A stretch of 64,000 nucleotides of DNA from Gallionellaceae bacterium. GTDB taxonomy: Bacteria > Pseudomonadota > Gammaproteobacteria > Burkholderiales > Thiobacillaceae. The position numbers were made by a program, and so were the translations under genes. Positions 26,781-36,131 of this stretch are shown in pieces. Positions within the stretch are counted from its first letter, which is position 1; each line of letters begins with the position of its first letter. The notes under the pieces were generated by a model. The model had not been told where the DNA came from. It worked only from the letters and a program-made list of their open reading frames with translations, and did not search any database. Location: assembly GCA_028714735.1 (NCBI GenBank), contig JAQTLU010000001.1:186001-250000 (forward strand), given 5' to 3'.

Positions 26781-26801
26781 AAAAAAGCCGCACTGGGCGG
26801 C
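26781..26801 (-). terminator. Terminator of the DsrE-like gene
   Basis: On the minus strand, GCCGC-CCAGT-GCGGC followed by TTTTTTG, 20 bases after the stop codon. It separates the sulfur-relay genes from FadL-like copy 2. Confidence 0.8.
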
Positions 26802-26820
26802 TTTCTTTAAGCAAAACAGG

Positions 26821-27330
26821 TCAAATGTACAGGCAGATGTCTGACTCGCCGGCGAATTCGAAGAAGGTGGCGGCGCCAACGTAATCGAGTCCGTCGATGA
26901 AGTCGCTGTGTTCGAAACCGAACAGTTCGACGGTCATCTGGCAGGCCAGGAACTTCACTTCGGCTTCCTGGCAGAGCTCGCGCAATTCCGGGATGGTGGC
27001 CACGCCGTTGTTGGCGATGGTCTGCTTCATCAGGGCGGTGGCAACCGACTCATAACCCGGAATGATGCACTGCAGGGCATTCGGGATGTTCCAGCTGATG
27101 TCCTTGAACCACTTCGGGCCGAAGGGCATCTTCATGGGCATGCCGGGGTTGCCGATCGGGCTGACCTTGAGGCCGCTCAGATCCTTGCGCACCAGCTGCA
27201 GACCATAAAAGGTAAAGAAGATCTGGACTTCATAGCCCAGCGCGGCGGCCGTGGAGGCCAGGATGAACGGGGGATAGGCCCAGTCCAGGGTACCCTTGGT
27301 AGCGATAATCGCGAGTTTTTTCTCTTCCAT
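26821..27330 (-). CDS. DsrE/DsrF/DrsH-family sulfur-carrier protein (DsrE2-type)
   Basis: A 169-residue protein that begins KKLAIIATKGTLDWAYPP and has the larger DsrE2-type layout. Cysteines lie in NALQCIIPGY, in RELCQEAEVKFLACQMT and in DICLYI; the one in FLACQMT is at the persulfide-carrying position of the family. Length matches DsrE2 proteins, which receive sulfane sulfur from TusA in sulfur oxidisers. Two hydrophobic stretches (about residues 18-50) may allow membrane association. It lies downstream of tusA and rhodanese genes. Confidence 0.86.
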   Translation of the reverse strand: MEEKKLAIIATKGTLDWAYPPFILASTAAALGYEVQIFFTFYGLQLVRKDLSGLKVSPIGNPGMPMKMPFGPKWFKDISWNIPNALQCIIPGYESVATALMKQTIANNGVATIPELRELCQEAEVKFLACQMTVELFGFEHSDFIDGLDYVGAATFFEFAGESDICLYI

Positions 27331-27452
27331 CTCACACCTCTTGTTCAGGTTGCGGGACCTAACCTAACGAATGCGCGACTCGTTGGCCGCTTGATCGATT
27401 CCGGATGCAAACCGGGCCTCTTAGTCGAGGCCCGTGTTCGATGCAGCCGGTA

Positions 27453-27680
27453 TTACTTCTTCTTGATCATGAAGGTGTATTCGCCGCCGGCTTCCGCGGA
27501 GGACAGCAGTTCGTTGCCGGTCTGCTTGGCAAACGCGGCGAAATCCTTCACTGAACCCGGGTCGGTGGCGATGATTTTCAGCACCTGGCTGGAGGTCATT
27601 TCATTCAGGGTCTTTTTGGCGCGCAGGATGGGCAGGGGACAGTTCAGGCCGCGGGCGTCGAGCTCTTTATCGAAGTTCAT
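27453..27680 (-). CDS. tusA: Sulfur carrier protein TusA
   Basis: A 75-residue protein with ELDARGLNCPLPILRAKK. Cys14 in the CPxP motif carries the persulfide. It shuttles sulfane sulfur in the cytoplasm, either for tRNA thiolation or, when next to dsrE2 and rhodanese genes as here, for oxidative sulfur metabolism. The length is typical. Confidence 0.94.
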   Translation of the reverse strand: MNFDKELDARGLNCPLPILRAKKTLNEMTSSQVLKIIATDPGSVKDFAAFAKQTGNELLSSAEAGGEYTFMIKKK

Positions 27681-27800
27681 TTCTGCTCCTTAGTTCACAA
27701 AATAAGCATCTGCTGAAAATTAGCCCGCGAACATTAAACCACTTAATGATCGAATGCAACGGGCCGGGTTGATCCGGGTAGGGGCTGACTTATGCGGTTC

Positions 27801-27870
27801 CGTCGTTCCCGCGCGGGCGGGAACCCGAGTCAAATCAAGGCACTGGATCCCCACTTGCGCGGGAATGACG
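27801..27870. repeat. REP-like inverted repeat (CGTCGTTCCCGC...GGGAATGACG)
   Basis: A 70 bp element between tusA and the rhodanese gene. The outer arms CGTCGTTCCC and GGGAATGACG are imperfect complements, with GCGCGGGCGGGAA and CTGGATCCCC inside. This is the layout of common proteobacterial REP/small MITE sequences. It may affect mRNA stability between the two genes. Confidence 0.65.
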
Positions 27871-27888
27871 AAATCAATCAGCGATTTC

Positions 27889-28215
27889 CTAGGACATCGA
27901 GGCGATGGGCTTGCCTGCGCGCGCCCAGGCGGCGATGCCGCCGGAAAGGTTGTGCATGTTGTCGTAGCCTTTTTGCTGCATGAAGGCGCAGGCCTGCGCC
28001 GAACGGGCGCCGGAACGACAATAGATCACCACCGTCTTGTGCTGGGGAATTTCGCCGGCCTTGAGCGGCAGCAGATGCAGCGGGATGTGGATGGCCCCAT
28101 CGATGACCCCGGCCGCGACTTCGGATTCCGTACGCACGTCGATCAGATGAATGTCGTCCTTGCGCTCATGCAAGAACTGGACGTCGACTTCCTTGATACC
28201 GTAAGCACCGAACAT
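27889..28215 (-). CDS. Rhodanese-domain sulfurtransferase
   Basis: A 108-residue single-domain rhodanese with LIDVRTESEVAAGVIDGAIHIP and the active-site loop VIYCRSGARS (Cys66). It has no signal peptide, so it is cytoplasmic. It would move sulfane sulfur from a thiol persulfide to TusA, encoded next. The order rhodanese-tusA-dsrE2 is a known sulfur-oxidation cluster. Its promoter region carries a palindrome overlapping the -10. Confidence 0.92.
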   Translation of the reverse strand: MFGAYGIKEVDVQFLHERKDDIHLIDVRTESEVAAGVIDGAIHIPLHLLPLKAGEIPQHKTVVIYCRSGARSAQACAFMQQKGYDNMHNLSGGIAAWARAGKPIASMS

Positions 28216-28238
28216 GTTTGACCTCTGCGGGAAGCAAT

Positions 28239-28254
28239 ATTAGTGTGCGCTAAT
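28239..28254. promoter_or_regulatory. Candidate operator ATTAG-N6-CTAAT upstream of the rhodanese gene
   Basis: ATTAGTGTGCGCTAAT has perfect 5-base outer arms. It overlaps the predicted -10 of the rhodanese promoter and lies 23 bases before the start codon, a repressor position. Sulfur-responsive ArsR-type regulators often control such genes, but none is encoded nearby, so the regulator is unknown. Confidence 0.5.
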
Positions 28255-28280
28255 TTACCGGAAATAGTGCAGTAAATCAA
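28252..28280 (-). promoter_or_regulatory. Sigma-70-type promoter of the rhodanese-tusA-dsrE2 genes
   Basis: On the minus strand, TTGATT (28275-28280), a 17-base spacer, then TAAATT (28252-28257). Each hexamer matches consensus at four of six positions. Confidence 0.45.
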
Positions 28281-28422
28281 TAGGCTATTGCGGGTCGGCA
28301 AGGCCGGGTGACGAGCAAATGCGACGCTCGGACATTTCACCTGGCCAGCCCCCGCAAGCAAGCCATCGATCATCGCCTGCATTGGCTTACAATCCGCACG
28401 ATTACCGATTCAGTCAAACATC

Positions 28423-31050
<2,628 letters not shown>

Positions 31051-31066
31051 CCAGGGACAGACCGGC

Positions 31067-32728
31067 ATGTTTGGTTTCTTCACCAAGAAAGGCCAGGGCA
31101 ACGGGGTACTGAGCAACCTCAAGACCGTAACCCGCTGGATCGAGGAACTGCCCGCCGGCGACATCTACAGCGCCCAGGAAAAGGTGGTCCAGAACCTGAT
31201 CCAGTTCAATCACTCGAACCTGGGCTACAGCAAGGACCGGCTCCAGGTGCTGATGTGTCTGGACGAGCAGACGCGGGAGATGCAGGAATCGCTCTGCCTG
31301 CAATACCTGCGCAACCCGCGCATGTCCAAGTCCATTGAGACCCGGCTCTGGAACGCCATCCATGCCTTTTATTGGGAAATCACCCGCAGCTACCACGCCT
31401 TCCTGATGGATTTCATCGCCAACCCGGGCGGCAGCAAGATCCAGGCTTATATCCCGCAGGTCGCCGCGCGGGGCATCCGGGGCTTTGCCAACATCATCAA
31501 GTGGCGCTATTTCCGCTACGAGGTCATGGACGAGAAGCTGTGGCTCAGGATGCACAACATCTATCGCGTCGCCGAGTTCGACAACTTCGCCGACGCGCCG
31601 GTGACGGTTTATCGCGGCGACGGCCGGCCGCGCTCGCCGGCCGAGGAGTACGGCCAGGCCCTGTTGCTGTCACCCTTCGGCAGCGGCAACCAGGTGCCGA
31701 GGGATATCGAAATGATCGACCGATGGCTGGACAACTGGTCCAGCCTCATCAAGATCGAAACCCTGTGCGACCCCGGGCAGCACGCTTTTTACGTCGACAC
31801 CGGCAAGGGCCAGGGCCTGAGACGTTGCAACGAGCAGACCACCGAGCCCAACCTGCGCTTCATCTCGACGCAGGGGCTGCTTACGCACATCGCCTATGTG
31901 CGGGAAGCGCTGACCGGGGGTGATTCACCCGCCACCCTGGGCCTGACCGAAGACTTCCGCCTGCCCGAAGGCTACAGCCTGCTGGACCAGACCGAGTCGG
32001 AATGGTCGCCCATCGACCAGAGCGAGCGGCGGGTCAGCGCACGCTCGCCGCAATCGGGCCAATGGCGGGTGATCCATGGCCTGGCAACCATCTGCGGCGA
32101 ACTATCCAAGTCGGAACACGAGGGCGGCAGCCAAGGCCAGTTGAGTCCCGAAGCCATGCTCGACATCAAGCTGTACGGGTTCGTCACCGAGCGGACCAAG
32201 GAAAGGGGAGTCGAGCATGCGCGCGAGTCCAGTCAACGGAAGCTGCAGGATTTGTGGGAACAGCGGGACGTCAGCCGCGACGGCATCAGTTTCGTGATCG
32301 GCCAACAGGACAGCGAGTGGGTGAAGGTCGGCAAGCTGATCGCAATCTCCCCCTACGAGGGAGATCACTGGAAGATCGGCGTCGTCAGCCGGCTGGCCCG
32401 GCAGCATACCCACAACCGGCTGGTCGGCATCCGGCTGCTGAACGGCGACCTCCAGCCGGTGGCCCTTAAACCGGTCGACGCCGAGACTTCGCTCGGTTAT
32501 GTCGTCGACGAACTGGACCACCCCGCCCTCGACGGCCGCAGCCATGCCATCCTGCTGACCGATGCCGACGGCAACGAGCAACTGATCATCGATGGGGCAA
32601 GCTACGCCCGCGACCGCAAATACACACTGCGCCAACCGAGGGCGGACAACCGCGTGATCCGGCTCGAAGCGGCCGAAGAATCGAGCGAATCCTGGCTCCG
32701 GGTCAGTTTCAGCGCCGTGGCGGCCTGA
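31067..32728 (+). CDS. Large conserved-looking protein, unknown; possible C-terminal PilZ-like domain
   Basis: A 553-residue cytoplasmic protein without signal or membrane helices, not recognised with confidence. The N-terminal two-thirds is helical (LQYLRNPRMSKSIETRLWNAI, then HAFYWEITRSYHAFL). Near residue 405, DVSRDGISFVIG matches the DxSxxG motif of PilZ domains. It is followed by strand-like segments (WKIGVVSRLARQ, LVGIRLLNG) as in PilZ folds, but a clear RxxxR is not evident. A c-di-GMP effector role is a guess. Its end overlaps the convergent SPOR gene by 20 bases. Confidence 0.72.
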   Translation: MFGFFTKKGQGNGVLSNLKTVTRWIEELPAGDIYSAQEKVVQNLIQFNHSNLGYSKDRLQVLMCLDEQTREMQESLCLQYLRNPRMSKSIETRLWNAIHAFYWEITRSYHAFLMDFIANPGGSKIQAYIPQVAARGIRGFANIIKWRYFRYEVMDEKLWLRMHNIYRVAEFDNFADAPVTVYRGDGRPRSPAEEYGQALLLSPFGSGNQVPRDIEMIDRWLDNWSSLIKIETLCDPGQHAFYVDTGKGQGLRRCNEQTTEPNLRFISTQGLLTHIAYVREALTGGDSPATLGLTEDFRLPEGYSLLDQTESEWSPIDQSERRVSARSPQSGQWRVIHGLATICGELSKSEHEGGSQGQLSPEAMLDIKLYGFVTERTKERGVEHARESSQRKLQDLWEQRDVSRDGISFVIGQQDSEWVKVGKLIAISPYEGDHWKIGVVSRLARQHTHNRLVGIRLLNGDLQPVALKPVDAETSLGYVVDELDHPALDGRSHAILLTDADGNEQLIIDGASYARDRKYTLRQPRADNRVIRLEAAEESSESWLRVSFSAVAA

Positions 32729-33410
32729 TTCCGCTCGCGCCAGCCTCCGGACCGCCCGCCAAGCCGCACTGCTGCACCTCCACCCTGGTCGCCCAGGTCG
32801 GCAGGTTCGCCGTCAAACCCGCCAGTTTGGCGGCATCATCCGACTGGCAGCCCAGCCGACCCGACTGCAGGTTGGGACGGGGGCCGAAATCCACCTTGTC
32901 CAGGCCCTTGCCGCGCAATTCGTCGCGAAACCGGTTGGCCTGCTTCTCGCCGACAAACACCCCGAGCGAATAAGCCTGCGCCATGGCGCCCTGGGCAATC
33001 GGCTGGACATCCTTGATGCCCGCCGCCTGGATCGCCTTGATCACCTTGTCACGCTGGGCCGCTTCGTACTCGGGCGGCCAGAACACCCACCAGCCGAGGC
33101 CTTTGTCGAGGTGGTAGCTGCATGGACCGCCGTCCAGCCCGACCGACTTCAGCCGTGCCCGCATGTCCTGGTAACGCGCCTGGCTCAACCCGGTGATTTC
33201 CAGGCACACACTGGTCTGAGCAGCCGGGTTGGCGGCCTGATCGTCCGGCTTCGCCGCCGGGGCCGGTTGATAGGCATCCGGCTGCGACCAGAAGCGGATC
33301 TTGCCGGCATTGAATTCGTTCAATTCCGGCGCCAGGCCCGCGACCAGATACTGCGCCCCGACCCCGATGGCCAGGACCAGCAGGTTGAGCATCAGCAGAA
33401 AATAGGTCAT
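32709..33410 (-). CDS. SPOR-domain membrane protein
   Basis: A 233-residue protein with one N-terminal helix (FLLMLNLLVLAIGVGAQYLV), a proline/alanine-rich periplasmic linker and a SPOR-like domain (AYSLGVFVGEKQANRFRDEL). Cysteines (CLEITGL, GPCSYH, LGCQSDD, QQCGLAG) may pair. SPOR domains bind denuded septal peptidoglycan. ATG 33410 overlaps the coaX stop, so it is the last gene of birA-coaX-SPOR, an arrangement seen in Betaproteobacteria. Confidence 0.84.
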   Translation of the reverse strand: MTYFLLMLNLLVLAIGVGAQYLVAGLAPELNEFNAGKIRFWSQPDAYQPAPAAKPDDQAANPAAQTSVCLEITGLSQARYQDMRARLKSVGLDGGPCSYHLDKGLGWWVFWPPEYEAAQRDKVIKAIQAAGIKDVQPIAQGAMAQAYSLGVFVGEKQANRFRDELRGKGLDKVDFGPRPNLQSGRLGCQSDDAAKLAGLTANLPTWATRVEVQQCGLAGGPEAGASGIRPPRR

Positions 33411-34138
33411 GCGTCCGATACGCCCAGGTCCCGTGCCAGCCAAAGCAGTCCCTCCAATACCAGGTTGTTCTCGATCACCACCGGACCGGGCAAGTGCCCG
33501 GCCAGACCCTCGGCATCGCCGCCCGTCAGCACCACCGGCACCTCCCGAGCCAGTTCATCGGCAAGCCGCGTCCGCATGGCCTCGACGGTGCCGGCCAAGG
33601 CGGTCAGGATTCCGGTCGCCACCGCATCGCCGGTCGAACGCGGAAACGCCTGCCAGGCGCCGGCCAGGACCGGCACCGCCGCCGTGCCTTCGGCCAGCGC
33701 CCGCCGCATCAGGGCCGCGCCCGGCAGGATCATACCGCCGAGGAACTCGCCATCGCCAGCGAGGGCGTCCACGGTCAGGGCGGTGCCCGCGCTGGCCAGC
33801 ACGCAGGGCGCATGGCCGCGCCGCCGGCAGGCGATCAGGCCGGCATAACGATCGGCGCCCAGGGACTCCGGCCGGTCATAGCGATTGACGATGCCATGGG
33901 CCTCGAACTCGGGCTGCAGCCGATGGTGCGGCCGGCCGGCCAGCATGGCCTCGATCCGCCGCCATGTGGCCTCGCCGGCGACGCAGCAGACGCCCACCCA
34001 GGCCGGGCTGGATTCGGCGATGACCGCGCCCAGGCCCTCGATCCGATCGAGCGCCAGGGCACCCTGGCCGCGCCACTCGCCGGCCTCGCGGCAGCCCCAC
34101 TTGACCCGGGTATTGCCGATATCGAGCAGCAGGATCAT
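33407..34138 (-). CDS. coaX: Type III pantothenate kinase
   Basis: Phosphorylates pantothenate in the first step of CoA synthesis. The 243-residue ASKHA-fold protein has LLLDIGNTRVKW at the N-terminus, ESLGADRYAGL with Asp96, the expected catalytic base region, and SAGTALTVDAL. In the last motif the usual Asp before GTA is Ser. It overlaps birA upstream and the SPOR gene downstream, both by ATGA. Related Baf-type proteins of Betaproteobacteria have the same name and place. Confidence 0.92.
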   Translation of the reverse strand: MILLLDIGNTRVKWGCREAGEWRGQGALALDRIEGLGAVIAESSPAWVGVCCVAGEATWRRIEAMLAGRPHHRLQPEFEAHGIVNRYDRPESLGADRYAGLIACRRRGHAPCVLASAGTALTVDALAGDGEFLGGMILPGAALMRRALAEGTAAVPVLAGAWQAFPRSTGDAVATGILTALAGTVEAMRTRLADELAREVPVVLTGGDAEGLAGHLPGPVVIENNLVLEGLLWLARDLGVSDA

Positions 34139-35100
34139 CCCGCCGCCCTAGCACGCAGACTGACCTCACCGGAATGGATGGCACGCACGCCGTCGGCCGT
34201 CGCCACCTGCAGGATGCCGGCCTCGTCGACGCCGAGCGCGATGCCTTCGATCGGTGCCGAACCGCTGCCCAGCACGCAGACCGGCTTGTCCTGCCAGACA
34301 TGCAGTTGCTGCCATTCGTCCCGGAAGGGCGCGAAGCCGTAGAGGTCGAAGGTCTTCAGCACCTCGTCCAGTTCCGCGAGCAGACGCAACAGCAACTCGT
34401 TGCGGTCGAGTTGCCTGCCCAGGACCTCCTCGACGGCGACGGCGGCATAATCGGCGGTGCCCAGCGCGTCAGGGCGCGCCCGCACGTTGATGCCGATGCC
34501 GATCACCGCCGTGGCGGCGCTGAGCATGTCGCCATGGGTCTCGATCAGGATGCCGGCCAGCTTGCGGCCATCGACCAGGATGTCGTTGGGCCATTTCACC
34601 TTGACCCCGGCCAGGTCCAGCGCACTCAGGCCGCGCGCGAGCGCCACGCCGATGGCCAGGCTGAGTCCGGACAGGGCGGTCAAGGGCCGGTTGAAGCGCC
34701 AAAGCAGTGAAAAAGTGAGTCCGGCCCCCAGTGACGAAAACCAGGAGCGGCCGCGCCGGCCCCGCCCGCCCGATTGCCATTCCGCCACCAGCACGCTCTT
34801 GTGATCCTGGCCCTGCTGGGCCAGGCCGAGCAACAGGCTGTTGGTGGAGTCGACCTCCTGATGCAGCAGCACGTTGAAGCCGCGCGGCGACGCCGCCGCC
34901 AGCCGTTCGCCAGCCAGCCAGCTGTAGGGCTCGGCCAGGCGATAGCCCTTGCCGCGCACGGCATGGATCTCGACGCCGAGTTCGCGCGCCCGTTCGACCA
35001 GGTTGTGCACGCTGGCCCTGGACAGGCCGAGGCGTTGGGAGATCTCCTCCCCCGAGCGGAATTCGGTTGCGGACAGCAGCTTCAATACGGAAATGGGCAT
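34135..35100 (-). CDS. birA: Biotin-acetyl-CoA-carboxylase ligase / biotin repressor BirA
   Basis: A 321-residue protein. The N-terminal winged helix (FRSGEEISQRLGLSRASVHN) indicates the bifunctional type, which also binds DNA. The ligase domain has WQSGGRGRRGRSW, the biotinyl-AMP loop, and VKWPNDILVDGRKLAGIL. The C-terminal SH3-like part ends with the expected GIALGVDEAGILQV. It is first in the birA-coaX-SPOR operon, with ATGA overlap. No bio genes are adjacent. Confidence 0.95.
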   Translation of the reverse strand: MPISVLKLLSATEFRSGEEISQRLGLSRASVHNLVERARELGVEIHAVRGKGYRLAEPYSWLAGERLAAASPRGFNVLLHQEVDSTNSLLLGLAQQGQDHKSVLVAEWQSGGRGRRGRSWFSSLGAGLTFSLLWRFNRPLTALSGLSLAIGVALARGLSALDLAGVKVKWPNDILVDGRKLAGILIETHGDMLSAATAVIGIGINVRARPDALGTADYAAVAVEEVLGRQLDRNELLLRLLAELDEVLKTFDLYGFAPFRDEWQQLHVWQDKPVCVLGSGSAPIEGIALGVDEAGILQVATADGVRAIHSGEVSLRARAAG

Positions 35101-35263
35101 TGCCTATCCAGGCCATCAGGAAGGTGCATTCTACCGCCTCGAATGAGCTTGCAAGTTCCCCCGGAGCGCCCTGCCTGGAAGGCGCCGCGGCCCGGTCGGA
35201 CGAAAAAAGTGCCGAAATGACACGGCAAAGCAAAAAATAGGACAAAAATCTTGGTTTCAGGAG

Positions 35264-35292
35264 TTGGTAGTCCATGGGCGTGTTGCTATGAT
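35264..35292 (+). promoter_or_regulatory. Promoter of the HU gene
   Basis: TTGGTA (35264-35269), a 17-base spacer, then TATGAT (35287-35292) preceded by TGC, giving an extended -10. The start codon is 33 bases further on, with an AGGAGA ribosome site. Confidence 0.6.
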
Positions 35293-35325
35293 GAATGCGC
35301 TTTTCAGCCCCCTCAGGAGACATCA

Positions 35326-35622
35326 ATGAACAAAGCAGAACTTGTCGAAGCCGTAGCCCAGAAAACCGAACTGACCAAAGCCGCCGCCGCCAAGGCCGTC
35401 GATGCCGTGCTAGCCACCGTCACCGAGACCGTCGCCAAGGGCGATTCCGTCTCCGTGATCGGCTTCGGTACCTTCGAATCCCGCAAGCGCGCCGCCCGCA
35501 ACGGCAAGAACCCCAAGACCGGCGAAGCGATCAAGATCGCCGCCACCACCGTCCCCGCCTTCAAGGCCGGCAAGGCATTCAAGGACAAAGTGGCTGCCAA
35601 GAAGCCCGGCAAGAAAAAGTAA
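35326..35622 (+). CDS. HU-family DNA-binding protein
   Basis: A 98-residue nucleoid protein with the HU fold. It opens MNKAELVEAVAQKTELTKA and has IGFGTFESRKRAARNGKNPKTGE, the beta-arm region with the DNA-bending NP. The tail is Lys-rich (AAKKPGKKK), longer than in E. coli HU. The start at 35326 matches the family although the frame is open upstream. It has its own promoter and terminator. Confidence 0.93.
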   Translation: MNKAELVEAVAQKTELTKAAAAKAVDAVLATVTETVAKGDSVSVIGFGTFESRKRAARNGKNPKTGEAIKIAATTVPAFKAGKAFKDKVAAKKPGKKK

Positions 35623-35639
35623 GCGGAGCACACAGTTGG

Positions 35640-35667
35640 AAAAAAGGCGCCCTCCGGCGCCTTTTTT
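35640..35667. terminator. Rho-independent terminator after the HU gene
   Basis: A-run, GGCGCC-CTCC-GGCGCC, then six T residues, 18 bases after the HU stop. Confidence 0.88.
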
Positions 35668-35720
35668 CATTCCCGGCCATCCCGGTGGCCTTGGCCTGGC
35701 CTGTTGAACGACAATCCCTT

Positions 35721-36129
35721 GAGCCTATTTCAGCAGGAAACATGCCCCGCGTTGAGACCAGGACCGGATGGATGCAAGGCGCGTCGCGCCGGCCATGGTC
35801 ATTCCATGGCCAAGCGGCGCAACGCCGCAGACGGGCGCCCCGAAGCGTCGTCCGAGGGGCCCCGCTCGCGGGGATCGGACAGCGCAGGAGATGCCGGCGA
35901 CCTCGCCCTGGGGCGCCTGCATCCCGCTCCGGGGTCGCACCTTGCTTCGCAAGGCACTGCTCTGCCCTACGCGGTCGCATCCTGGACTCAACCCGGAGGG
36001 CTGGTTGCCTGCGGGCGCATTGCCGTGTTGCGGGTGGCTCGTGGAGAATGGCTACACTTCGCCCCCCGCGCCTTGCACTGCATCCCGCAGGCAACCAGCG
36101 CGGGGTATGTTTCCTGCTGAAATAGGCTC
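35721..36129. mobile_element. 409 bp element with long terminal inverted repeats (MITE-like)
   Basis: The left end (35721-35751) and right end (36099-36129) match as inverted repeats at 30 of 31 bases, starting GAGCCTATTTCAGCAGG. The similarity extends inward imperfectly to the GCAAGGCGCG segments, about 65-70 bases per arm. Inside are further inverted pairs: GGTTGCCTGCGGG (36003) with CCCGCAGGCAACC (36085), and GTTGAGACCAGGA (35751) with a near-complement near 35980. No transposase and no clear target duplication are seen. It fills the space between the HU terminator and the next gene, whose ATG begins two bases after it. Confidence 0.72.
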
Positions 36130-36131
36130 TG

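Noticed and set aside
35704-36120. Open frames inside the inverted-repeat element (both strands)
   Set aside because: They span the inverted arms, have no ribosome sites and no domain features. The symmetrical structure explains the open frames.
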